Shown here in pieces: positions 52,058-60,859 of a DNA stretch of 64,000 bases. This DNA comes from Desulfobacteraceae bacterium (lineage in GTDB: Bacteria; Desulfobacterota; Desulfobacteria; Desulfobacterales; Desulfosarcinaceae). The notes under the pieces are model-generated. The model was not told the origin of the DNA and ran no database searches. It saw nothing but the letters and a program-made list of their open reading frames with translations. Location of the stretch: assembly GCA_013003715.1 (NCBI GenBank), contig JABDIN010000046.1, positions 118,465-182,464 of the forward strand, given 5' to 3'. The number at the start of each line of letters is the position of its first letter. The first letter of the stretch is position 1. Both the position numbers and the translations under genes were made by a program.

Positions 52058-55000
52058 GTGGAAAACGAAGTATTGCCAAAGGAAATAATTCAAGAGTTTT
52101 CCGGAAGTCTTGGAGAACATAATTTTGGAGATGTGATGGTCGTTGGTGGAGGGGTCAGCGGTATCCAGGCCTCTCTCGATCTCGCCACTGCCGGATTCAA
52201 GGTGTACCTGGTTGAGAAAGGGCCGAGTATCGGCGGCCATATGGCCCAACTTGACAAGACCTTTCCAACCAATGACTGCTCCATGTGAATTCTCTCACCT
52301 AAACTGGTCGAGGTCGGCCGGCATCCGAACATAGAGGTTTTGACGTTCACTGAAGTAGATAGTGTGGAAGGGGAAGCAGGAGACTTCAAGGTCGTCCTGA
52401 AAAAAAGACCCCGCTACATCATAGAAGAGAAATGCACGGGTTGCACGACTTGTGTCGAATACTGCCCGGTGCAATACCCTGATCCGTTTAACCAGGAAAT
52501 ATCGGACAATAAAGCTGTTCATGTCTTCTTTTCCCAGGCCATTCCCCTGGTCGCCTATATCGATGACAGCTGTCTTTATCTTAAGGAAAACAAGTGTGAT
52601 ATCTGCAGGGGCGTATGTCAGGCCGGTGCCATCGATTTCAAACAAACCACGGAAAAGAAAGACGTCAGCGTCGGTGCGGTGATACTGTCCGCCGGTATCA
52701 AGCCGTTTGATCCCAAGGTGAAGGATGAGTATGGCTACGGAAGGATGCAGAACGTTGTCACCAGCATGGATTATGAGCGGCTGTTGTCTTCCACCGGACC
52801 CTACGAGGGGAAGGTGCTGAGGGCGTCCAACAAGAAGCACCCGAAAAAAATCGCCTGGATTCAATGTGTCGGTTCCCGGCGGGTGGCCGAAGGAGAGAAC
52901 AGCTATTGTTCAGGTGTGTGCTGCACCTATACCCAGAAACAGGTCATCCTGACAAAAGACCACGACCCGGAAGTGACGTGTAAGATCTTCCACAACGATA
53001 TACGCTCCTTTGGCAAAGATTTTGAGAGATATTTTCAACGAGCGGAGCAGCTTCCGGGTGTCGAGTTCATCAGAAGCTACGCATCCATCACCCGTGAGGA
53101 CCCGGAAACCGGGAATGTGGCTGTTCGATACGCCACCACCGACGAAGGCGTGAAGGAAGAAGAATTCGATATGGTGGTATTGTCCGTTGGATTGAATCCC
53201 CCCGCGGATTATAAGGTGCTGGCTGAGAAGTTCGGCATCGAGCTGAATTCCCACGGATACAGCAGGGCGAACCATTCCAATCCCATAGAGACCAACCAGT
53301 CGGGGATTTTCGTCAGCGGCGCTTTCCAGGGACCAACGGATATCCCCGAGTCCGTGTTCACTGCCAGCGGCGCCGGTGCCCAATGTGGTGAGTTCCTTGA
53401 CTACCGGCGGTGGAAGCTGGCCAAAGAGAGGGTTTATCCGCCGGAAAGGGATGTGTCCAAAGAAGAGCCGAGGATCGGCGTTTTTGTCTGCCATTGCGGG
53501 GCCAATATCGGCAGCGTTGTGAATGTTCCCTCCGCCGTTGAATATGCGTTGACCTTGCCGAATGTGGTGTATGCCAAGGAACAGCTTTTCTCATGTGCCA
53601 CGAATTCGGCCAAGGAAATAACGGATCTGGCCAAGGAAAAGGGGCTCAATCGGGTGGTCATCGGTGCCTGCTCTCCCCGGACCCTCGAACCGTTATTCCG
53701 GGATACCCTTCGCGAGGCCGGACTCAATCAGTATTATTGTGATATGGCCAATATCCGGGAGCATTGTTCCTGGGTCCATTCCAAGCAGAAGGACGAGGCC
53801 ACTGAAAAGGCAAAGGACATCATCCGGATGTCGGTGGCGCGAACCCGCCACCTGGAGCCGCTACAGGAATATGACCTGCCGGTTAACAAGGCGGCGCTGG
53901 TGGTGGGTGGCGGTATCGCCGGTATGACGAGTGCGCTCTCCATGGCCAGCCAGGGACATGAGGTTCACCTGGTGGAAAAGGAAAAGGACCTGGGCGGGAT
54001 GGTGCGAAGAATCCACACCACAATTGAGGGAATGGATGTTCAAGCCTATTTGGATGATTTAATACAACAGGTGTATCAGAATCCGCTCATCCACGTGTCC
54101 CATGACGCCACCATTAAAAACGTTTCCGGATACGTGGGGAATTTCATTACCACGGTGGATACCGAGGGCAGAACCAAGACGATCAAACACGGTGCATCCG
54201 TCATCGCCATAGGTGCCGATGTGTATAAACCCGGCGAATACCTTTACGGGGAAGACGATAAGGTCTTCACCCACATTGAGCTCGGAGAGCTGATCGCCGG
54301 AGGTGACGAAAAGGTGGTCAATGCCGAAAGCCTGGTGATGATTCAATGTGTGGGTTGCCGGAATGAGGACAGAAATTACTGCAGCCGGGTTTGTTGCAGC
54401 CATGCCGTAAAAAACGCTCTGAAGCTGAAGGAGAAGAATCCCGGGATGGAGATCTACATTCTTTTTCGGGACATGAGAACCTATGGCTTCAGGGAGGATT
54501 ATTACCGGGAGGCATCGGAAAAGGATGTGAAATTTATCCGGTATGAACCCGAGGACAAACCCCGGGTCGAAGCGCTTGAAGAATCGGGCAAATCGATTTT
54601 AAGGGTGACTGTCCCTGATCCGATTTTAGGTCAACGGCTTGAATTGGATGCCGATATTCTCTCATTGGCCGCCGCCGTCATCCCCTCCGCATCAACCGCT
54701 GAAATCGCCGGGCATTTCAAGGTGACGCTGAGCCCGGATGATTTTTTCAAAGAGGCCCATGTCAAGTTGAAACCGGTCGAGTTCGCCGCAGATGGCGTTT
54801 ATCTTTGCGGAACGGCGCACTATCCGAAACATATTCAGGAAACGATCAACCAGGCATACGGCGCCGCCGGCCGGGTCATGACGCTTCTTTCAAAAGATAC
54901 GGTCATCGCCTCGGGTTCCGTCTGCGAGGTGGTCGAGAACGATTGTGTGTCATGTGGCGCTTGTATCACCGCCTGCACGTATGATGCTATAGAGTTCATC

Positions 55001-55195
55001 GAGACTGAAAAAGGCAAAAAAGCATGGGTCAATCCGATTCTCTGCAAAGGAGACGGCGTTTGTAATGCAAAATGTCCGACAAATGCCATCGTGCTGAAGC
55101 ATTTTACCGATGAAGAGCTCTGCAGCCAGATAGATGCGGCGATTACCGACGAAGACATCCTGTGCCGGATTGATTGTGCGATGGGAAGTGAGTAA
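52058..55195 (+). CDS. bamE: Selenocysteine-containing tandem HdrA-like subunit
   Basis: Reads as one 1045-residue selenoprotein if UGA at 52286-52288 (codon 77) is decoded as Sec. The context [22 protein letters not shown] is the HdrA motif in which this residue is Cys. The protein is two HdrA modules in tandem: FAD motif [11 protein letters not shown] (about 28), ferredoxin motif [12 protein letters not shown] (about 126), CHCGANIG (about 478), second FAD motif [12 protein letters not shown] (about 611) and two C-terminal [4Fe-4S] motifs ([11 protein letters not shown] from about 962, then [12 protein letters not shown]). HdrA is the bifurcating flavin site, so BamE is where low-potential electrons arise. 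GTG 52058 follows GAGGTGATGGAAA. Confidence 0.93.
52286..52321 (+). promoter_or_regulatory. bSECIS element in bamE
   Basis: After the UGA (52286-52288), CTGGTC (52304-52309) and GGCCGG (52316-52321) pair into a 6-bp stem (two G-U pairs) with the loop GAGGTC. The loop's GGU, 24-26 bases past the UGA, matches the apical GGU loop of bacterial SECIS hairpins such as in E. coli fdhF that bind SelB. Confidence 0.75.
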
Positions 55196-55246
55196 ACGGC
55201 TGTTATTGAATAAAGAGGGTAACACGATTTAGGGAGGTGAGAACCA

Positions 55247-56008
55247 ATGGGTCATGAATTCAAGCCCAGCATCATAGGTTTTGTCTGTCACTGGTGAGCT
55301 TACGGCGCTGCTGACCTGGCTGGAGTTTCCAGACTGCAATATACAAGTGACATCAGGCTTATTCGAGTCATGTGTTCCGGTAGAGTCGACCTGGAATTCA
55401 TCCTTAGGGCCTTCTCGAATGGACAGGATGGTGTTTTCATCGGTGGTTGCCGGTTGAATGAATGTAACTACATCACCCATGGAAACTACGATGCCCTGAG
55501 CAACACGCATCTTTGCCGGAAAATAATGGAACACATAGGCCTTAACCCGGAAAGACTCAGGCTTGAGTTTATGTCCGGCGCTGACGGCAATCTTCTGGCC
55601 GAAGTTACCGACGATTTTATCAAACAAGTAAAAACATTAGGGCCACTCGGCACCAGTGAAGGCATGGACGGGAAAGACGTGAAATTCAAACTCGAGGCCG
55701 CCAGGAAACTGGTGCCCTATCTTAAACTGGTTGAAAGGGAGCGGCTGAGGGTGCCTGTCAAATCGGAAGAAGCCTATACGGCGTTTTTCGAGAGTGAACC
55801 GGTGAACCGGTTGTTCAGCGAGTTATTCGGCGACAAACTGGCCGTCAGCCAGATCATGTTGCTTTTAAAGGAAAAACCCCTTTCAACGAGCGATATTTCA
55901 GAGAAATTGGACCTGAATCCGTCTGATGTGTCGAGACATATGAATGCGTCATCACGGCAGGGATTTGTCAGATACGATACCGCCAGCAATTGTTATATGC
56001 TGGCTTAG
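55247..56008 (+). CDS. bamF: Selenocysteine-containing MvhD-like subunit
   Basis: Reads as a 253-residue selenoprotein with UGA at 55295-55297 (codon 17) decoded as Sec: IIGFVCHW-U-AYGAADLAGVSR, the N-terminal MvhD/FrhD motif where the residue is normally Cys (FVCNWC). Other Cys ligands are RVMCSGRVD, FIGGCRLNECNY, fitting a [2Fe-2S] cluster that joins HdrA to its electron donor. Beyond about residue 150 is an extra 100 residues that look like a winged helix (QIMLLLKEKPLSTSDISEKLDLNPSDVSRHMN). GGGAGGTGAGAACC precedes ATG 55247. Without UGA decoding only a 16-residue peptide or a truncated frame from GTG 55370 would be annotated. Confidence 0.93.
55295..55332 (+). promoter_or_regulatory. bSECIS element in bamF
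   Basis: After the UGA (55295-55297), CTGGA (55320-55324) and TCCAG (55328-55332) form a 5-bp stem with the loop GTT; the apical GU lies 28-29 bases past the UGA, within the range of bacterial SECIS elements. The match is looser than in bamE, but the MvhD motif makes Sec decoding very likely. Confidence 0.65.
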
Positions 56009-56046
56009 GGTGGATCTCCGGAAAGGAAAGTATTGGGAAAGCGGCT

Positions 56047-56499
56047 ATGGATAAAGACAGCATCGATCGGATAGTGGATAAATATCATGGTGAAGCAAGT
56101 TATTTGATTCAAATACTGCTGGAAATTCAGAGTGAAAACAACTGGCTTCCGAAGGAAGCGTTGAAAAGGGTCAGCGACAAATTGGACGTGCCCTTAACCC
56201 GGGTACAACACATCGCCACTTTTTATAAAGCGTTCAGCGTGGTGCCAAAAGGACGGCATAAGGTTCACATTTGTGTGGGAACGGCCTGCCATGTTCGTGG
56301 TGCCTCGCGTATCCTCGATACGGTGGAAGAAGCGACGGGAATCAAACCCGGCGAAACGGATTTGGAATTGAAGTACAGTCTGGAAACGGTCAACTGCCTC
56401 GGCTGCTGTGCTTTGGGACCGGTGATGGAAATTGATGGGAAGGTCCACGGCAAGATGGCACCGGGTAAGACTTCGGATGTGTTAAAAAACTACGAGTAG
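56047..56499 (+). CDS. bamG: NuoE-like [2Fe-2S] subunit
   Basis: A 150-residue NuoE/thioredoxin-like ferredoxin. It has the helical start IDRIVDKYHGEASYLIQILLEIQ, then LTRVQHIATFYKAFS and the Cys set HICVGTACHVRGA plus VNCLGCCALGPVM, giving the four ligands of a [2Fe-2S] cluster. Starts at ATG 56047; the frame from 55990 overlaps the bamF end and is not conserved. It transfers electrons between BamH and the rest of the complex. The gene lies 38 bases after bamF. Confidence 0.92.
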   Translation: MDKDSIDRIVDKYHGEASYLIQILLEIQSENNWLPKEALKRVSDKLDVPLTRVQHIATFYKAFSVVPKGRHKVHICVGTACHVRGASRILDTVEEATGIKPGETDLELKYSLETVNCLGCCALGPVMEIDGKVHGKMAPGKTSDVLKNYE

Positions 56500-56508
56500 G
56501 GGATGATT

Positions 56509-58431
56509 ATGGCGCGGTTAAATTCGCCTGAAGAATTAGTGAAATTCAGACAGGAATTATTGTCCAAGAGAGACCCGAACACACCTTGCATCTCAATATG
56601 CGCCGGTGCCGGTTGTATCGCATCAGGTGCGGATGAGGTCATCGAGGCCTTTAAAGCGGAAATTGAAAAAGAAGGCCTGGGGGCAAAGGTTGATACCAAG
56701 GGAACGGGCTGTCCCGGCTTCTGTGAAAGAGGGCCCGTGGTGGTCATTTATCCTGAGGAGATATGCTACCTCCAGGTAACCGCCGAGGATGTGCCCGAGA
56801 TTGTTTCAAAGACCATAAAGAAAAATGTGGTGGTTGATCGCCTGCTGTATGAAGATCCGGTCACCGGCGAACGCGCAGTCCATGAGTCTGATATCACTTT
56901 CTATAAAAACCAGGAACGAACCGTCCTCTGCAACAACATCAGGATTGATTCCAAAAGCATCGACGACTATCTGGCCATAAATGGATATTCCGCCCTATCC
57001 AAAGCGCTCAATGAAATGACCGATGTGGATGTCCTGGAGGAAGTCAAAAAATCCAACCTGAGGGGACGGGGAGGGGCCGGATTCCCCGCGGGCAGAAAGT
57101 GGGAAGGCTCCCGCAATGCCCCGGAGCCCGTAAAATATGTGATCGTCAATGCCGATGAGGGCGATCCGGGAGCTTTCATGGACCGGGCGCTTCTTGAAGG
57201 AAACCCGCATTCGATCCTCGAGGGCTTGATCATCGGCGGTTATGCCATCGGCGCCCACGAGGGGTATATTTATGTCCGGCAGGAGTATCCCCTGGCGGTG
57301 GAAAATATCAACCTGGCGATTGGCCAGGCGGAAGCGTATGGTTTGCTGGGGGAAAATATCCTGGGGTCGGGTTTCGACTTCAAGGTCATCGTACACCAGG
57401 GGGCCGGTGCCTTTGTATGTGGTGAATCCACCGCGTTGATGACGGCATTGGAAGGCCGGGTTGGAGAACCCCGTCCCAAGTATGTGCGGTCCAACATCAA
57501 GGGCCTTTGGGAAAGACCCAGTGTGTTGAACAATGTTGAGACATGGGCGAATGTACCGCTGATCATCAATAACGGCGCCGACTGGTTTACGCAGGTTGGC
57601 ACCGACAGCAGCAAGGGCACGAAGATATTTTCACTGGTCGGTAAAATTACCAACACCGGACTGGTGGAAGTCCCCATGGGTATCCCGTTGAAAGATATCA
57701 TCTACAAGATCGGCGGTGGCATTCCGGACGGCAAGAAGTTTAAAGCCGTGCAGACCGGCGGTCCGTCCGGCGGATGTATTCCCGAGGAGCAATTGGATCT
57801 GAAAGTCGGTTTTGATGAACTTACCAAGGCCGGTTCAATGATGGGATCCGGCGGAATGATTGTCATGGATGAAGATACCTGCATGGTGGATGTCGCCAGG
57901 TACTTCATCAACTTCCTCACCGATGAATCCTGCGGCAAATGTGTGCCCTGCCGTGAGGGCCTGCGGCAGATGCATAAGATCCTAACCAATATCACCGCGG
58001 GAAAAGGAAAAGAGGGCGACATCGAGCTGTTGGAAGAGTTGTCCGAGACCGCCATTGAAGCCTCACTTTGTGCCTTGGGCAAGAGCGCACCCAATCCGTT
58101 CCTAAGCACCTTGCGGTACTTCCGAGATGAGTACGAGGCACACATCAAGGAGAAGAAGTGCCCGGCGCTGTCGTGCAAGGAGCTGATTTCGTACTATATT
58201 GATCCGGAGAAATGCCAGGCCTGTATGATCTGCCAGCGAAAATGCCCGGCCGGAGCCATCGATGGGGGCAAGAAAAAGATACATATCATCGATCAGGAAA
58301 AATGCACCAATTGCGGAACCTGTCTGGAAGTCTGCCCCGCGCGGTTCGGTGCGGTGAAAAAGATTTCCGGCGAGCCGGTTCCGGCGCAAATTTCCGAAGA
58401 AGCCAGAAATATAACCAGAAAGAGTAAATAG
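56509..58431 (+). CDS. bamH: NuoF-like NADH/ferredoxin-type flavoprotein subunit
   Basis: A 640-residue NuoF-like protein. N-terminal thioredoxin-like [2Fe-2S] region (ISICAGAGCIASGA, CPGFCERGP), then the nucleotide motif GRGGAGFPAGRKWE, the FMN region ADEGDPGAFMDRALLEG, then GAYICGES-type VCGESTALMTALEGR, SCGKCVPCREG for a [4Fe-4S] cluster and a C-terminal ferredoxin with CQACMICQRKCP and CTNCGTCLEVCP. In hydrogenases and formate dehydrogenases this protein couples NAD(H) to ferredoxin. In Bam it is proposed to carry the NADH or ferredoxin site. I favour ATG 56509 over 56503 because GGGG is better spaced. It starts 9 bases after bamG. Confidence 0.93.
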   Translation: MARLNSPEELVKFRQELLSKRDPNTPCISICAGAGCIASGADEVIEAFKAEIEKEGLGAKVDTKGTGCPGFCERGPVVVIYPEEICYLQVTAEDVPEIVSKTIKKNVVVDRLLYEDPVTGERAVHESDITFYKNQERTVLCNNIRIDSKSIDDYLAINGYSALSKALNEMTDVDVLEEVKKSNLRGRGGAGFPAGRKWEGSRNAPEPVKYVIVNADEGDPGAFMDRALLEGNPHSILEGLIIGGYAIGAHEGYIYVRQEYPLAVENINLAIGQAEAYGLLGENILGSGFDFKVIVHQGAGAFVCGESTALMTALEGRVGEPRPKYVRSNIKGLWERPSVLNNVETWANVPLIINNGADWFTQVGTDSSKGTKIFSLVGKITNTGLVEVPMGIPLKDIIYKIGGGIPDGKKFKAVQTGGPSGGCIPEEQLDLKVGFDELTKAGSMMGSGGMIVMDEDTCMVDVARYFINFLTDESCGKCVPCREGLRQMHKILTNITAGKGKEGDIELLEELSETAIEASLCALGKSAPNPFLSTLRYFRDEYEAHIKEKKCPALSCKELISYYIDPEKCQACMICQRKCPAGAIDGGKKKIHIIDQEKCTNCGTCLEVCPARFGAVKKISGEPVPAQISEEARNITRKSK

Positions 58432-58432
58432 A

Positions 58433-59047
58433 ATGAGTGATATCCTTTTACAGATTGATGGAAAAGAAGTAAGCGCAACAGAGGGGATGACGCTGCTTTC
58501 GGCAGCCCGGACGGCAGGGATATCCATACCCACGCTCTGCCACCATGAAAAATTGGAACCTTTCGGTGGTTGCCGGCTTTGTATCGTGGAAGTGGAAGCG
58601 GGCGGATGGACAAAGCTCGTGGTGTCCTGTGTTTACCCGGTCGAAGAAAACCTGATCGTCAGGACGAGATCCGAGAAGGTGGACAGGATTCGTAAATCCA
58701 TTCTGGAGCTGTTGCTGGCACATGCGCCGGATGCCTTTGAATTGCAGGATTTGGCCAAAGAATATGGCGCCGACAAGAACCGCTTTGAAAAAGATGCCTC
58801 ATTTTGCATCCACTGCGGCCTGTGTGTCAGATATTGTGCCGAAGTCAAGAAAAAGAATGCCATTGGGTTTATTGACAGGGGAATACGGAAGGAGATCAGT
58901 TTCATCCCGGAAATTGCCGCCAGGGAATGCAATGACTGCAAGGAATGTTTTCCACTTTGCCCGACATCTTATCTCCAGGCGGTATTTGTGTTAACCGAAG
59001 GCCTCGCATTCTCCTCTCCTTCTTCCGGATCCGCAACAGAGGAATAA
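58433..59047 (+). CDS. bamI: NuoG-like Fe-S subunit
   Basis: A 204-residue protein equal to the N-terminal ferredoxin part of NuoG/HydA: a [2Fe-2S] domain (LCHHEKLEPFGGCRLCIVEVEAGG, then LVVSCVYPV), and a second region with CIHCGLCVRYCAEV and CNDCKECFPLCP for [4Fe-4S] clusters. There is no molybdopterin or hydrogenase domain. It starts one base after the bamH stop, so the genes are translationally coupled. It is the last gene of the bam set; bamA, bamR, bamQ and a benzoate-CoA ligase are not in the window. Confidence 0.92.
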   Translation: MSDILLQIDGKEVSATEGMTLLSAARTAGISIPTLCHHEKLEPFGGCRLCIVEVEAGGWTKLVVSCVYPVEENLIVRTRSEKVDRIRKSILELLLAHAPDAFELQDLAKEYGADKNRFEKDASFCIHCGLCVRYCAEVKKKNAIGFIDRGIRKEISFIPEIAARECNDCKECFPLCPTSYLQAVFVLTEGLAFSSPSSGSATEE

Positions 59048-59139
59048 AGATACAGAACCACCATTGACGGTCTCATAGGACAAACCGGATCTGACGTTAC
59101 GGGGTTCCGGAATCCCATTTTCCCAAGGAATTACAGCGA

Positions 59140-59973
59140 TTGAATCCATTCAATAATACTGAATCCTATCAGGTGCTTCGGTGTGAATCCGGAAAATGCC
59201 GCACCAGCCCTCTTGAATTGATTGGGGAAGAGCCCCTATTAATTCGCATCAATGGGAAGCCATATTCAGTGGTGATGCGAACCCCGGGAGAAGAGCTGAT
59301 ACACGCTGCAGGGTTTTGCCTCGGAGAAGGGATTGCGGACTCGCCGGAAGATTTTACGGCCATCGGATATTGCAAAGACCAGGATCCCAATGTTATTGAT
59401 ATAAGGCTCACACCGGAGCGGTGTGAAAAGATACCCGATCTTCTGGACAGACGCGGTTTTATCAGCCAGACCAGTTGTGGTATTTGCGGCAAGGAGATGG
59501 TTAAGGACCTCAATCAGATTTTAACGCCCGCGGATGACGGTTTTGAGGCCGACATCACCCGTATTTTCGATTGCATCAACCAGCTGTCCAAAAATCAGAA
59601 ATACTACCAGAGAACCAGGGGCTCCCACGCGGCACTGATATTCGACGAGCGATTGGAAGTAATCTCTTTCGCCGAAGACGTGGGCCGGCATAATGCGCTT
59701 GACAAGGCCATCGGAAAAGCCTTTATGGACGGAACATTGTCAACCGCCACCATCCTGGTGATGTCATCGAGGATCAGCTATGAACTGGTTCAAAAAGCGG
59801 CCAGGGCACGTCTGCCCATAATGATCAGTAATTCAAGGCCGACCGCCCTGGCTGCCGAAATGGGATTGTCCCTGAACATGACACTTGCTTTTCCTGCCAA
59901 GGCATCGGAGTTGATAATCGTTTGCGGAGAGCACCGCATCATCAGAGAAAATTTGGAACCATCAGCGACCTAA
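59140..59973 (+). CDS. fdhD: FdhD-type sulfurtransferase
   Basis: A 277-residue FdhD. Signature parts: EEPLLIRINGKPYSVVMRTPG, ELIHAAGFCLGEG, the CxxC in TSCGICGKEM that carries persulfide sulfur, SHAALIFDERLEVISFAEDVGRHNALDKAIG and SNSRPTALA. FdhD transfers sulfur from a cysteine desulfurase to the molybdenum or tungsten atom of bis-pterin enzymes such as formate dehydrogenase. Here no formate dehydrogenase is adjacent; it lies 92 bases after bamI and 21 before etfB, so it may serve the tungsten cofactor of BamB or other AOR enzymes. Start TTG 59140, with AAGGA 11 bases upstream. Confidence 0.9.
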   Translation: MNPFNNTESYQVLRCESGKCRTSPLELIGEEPLLIRINGKPYSVVMRTPGEELIHAAGFCLGEGIADSPEDFTAIGYCKDQDPNVIDIRLTPERCEKIPDLLDRRGFISQTSCGICGKEMVKDLNQILTPADDGFEADITRIFDCINQLSKNQKYYQRTRGSHAALIFDERLEVISFAEDVGRHNALDKAIGKAFMDGTLSTATILVMSSRISYELVQKAARARLPIMISNSRPTALAAEMGLSLNMTLAFPAKASELIIVCGEHRIIRENLEPSAT

Positions 59974-59994
59974 TCAAAAAAGTAGGAGGACAAA

Positions 59995-60777
59995 TTGAAA
60001 ATTCTCACAACCGTAAAAAAAGTAGTCGATGTGGAATTGACCATCCGTATAGCGGACGGGGCCATTGTTGAAGACGGGCTGCAATATGTTATCAACGCCT
60101 GGGATGAAAATGCAGTGGAAGCGTCTGTCCAGTTAAAGGAAAATAATGGCGCGGAAACCACTCTGGTGAGCATCGGCGGTGGAGACAATACCGATATCAT
60201 CCGCAAATGCTATGCCATGGGCATTGAAAACGGGATTCATATCGAGGATCCGGCGTTGGAAAAGGCCGATTCGTCAATCTATGCCAAAGTGTTGCAGAAG
60301 GTTTACGAAAAAGGGGATTATGATCTTGTCATTACGGGTAAACAAGCCCAGGACACGGATAGCGGCCAAACCGGCATCATGCTGGCGGAGTATCTGGGTC
60401 TCCCATGCGTGAGTAATGTAATTGCCATAGAAGTGATTGATGAACAACATGTTAAGGTCTCCCGATTGGGGGATGCCGGAACCGAACGGGTTGAACTGGA
60501 ATTGCCCGCCGTGGTCACCGTCAGCGATAGCATCAATGAACCTCGGCTGCCTGCCATGCGCGGTGTCATGATGGCAAAGAAAAAGAAGATCGAAGTGATG
60601 GATCTCGCGGCATTGGGGACCTCGCCGGAGGAGGTCGGCGGTGGCGCGCCTAAATCGGAAGTCGTCGAATTCATGGCATCGAAAACACGCCAGTCCGGGC
60701 AGAAATTTGAAGGCAATGCAGCAGACATTACCACCCGGGTCGTCGATCTTCTGGTCAATGAGGCAAAGGTCCTGTAG
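59995..60777 (+). CDS. etfB: Electron transfer flavoprotein, beta subunit
   Basis: A 260-residue ETF beta: ILTTVKKVVDVELTIRI, NAWDENAVEASVQLKE and LVITGKQAQDTDSGQTGIMLAEYLG, the FAD/AMP signature region. It starts at TTG 59995, after GTAGGAGGACAAA, an excellent ribosome site. It is more acidic and differs clearly from the beta subunit at 14.0 kb (no shared start), so the two ETFs are separate paralogs. Gene order here is etfB then etfA, the reverse of the first module. Confidence 0.93.
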   Translation: MKILTTVKKVVDVELTIRIADGAIVEDGLQYVINAWDENAVEASVQLKENNGAETTLVSIGGGDNTDIIRKCYAMGIENGIHIEDPALEKADSSIYAKVLQKVYEKGDYDLVITGKQAQDTDSGQTGIMLAEYLGLPCVSNVIAIEVIDEQHVKVSRLGDAGTERVELELPAVVTVSDSINEPRLPAMRGVMMAKKKKIEVMDLAALGTSPEEVGGGAPKSEVVEFMASKTRQSGQKFEGNAADITTRVVDLLVNEAKVL

Positions 60778-60859
60778 CGAAGGCAAGGCGTGTTCAGTCG
60801 GACCTCGATGGTTGAATTCAATGAACTGATAATCGGAATAATATAAGGAAAACAATACC

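Noticed and set aside
52340..55195. Separate HdrA gene starting after the UGA, with an independent 76-residue peptide upstream
   Set aside because: The FAD motif of the first HdrA module lies before the UGA, no ribosome site precedes 52340, and the motif continues perfectly through the UGA.
55370..56008. Short MvhD gene starting at GTG 55370
   Set aside because: It would lack the N-terminal Cys/Sec motif; the in-frame upstream part with ATG 55247 and a strong ribosome site restores the full family N-terminus.
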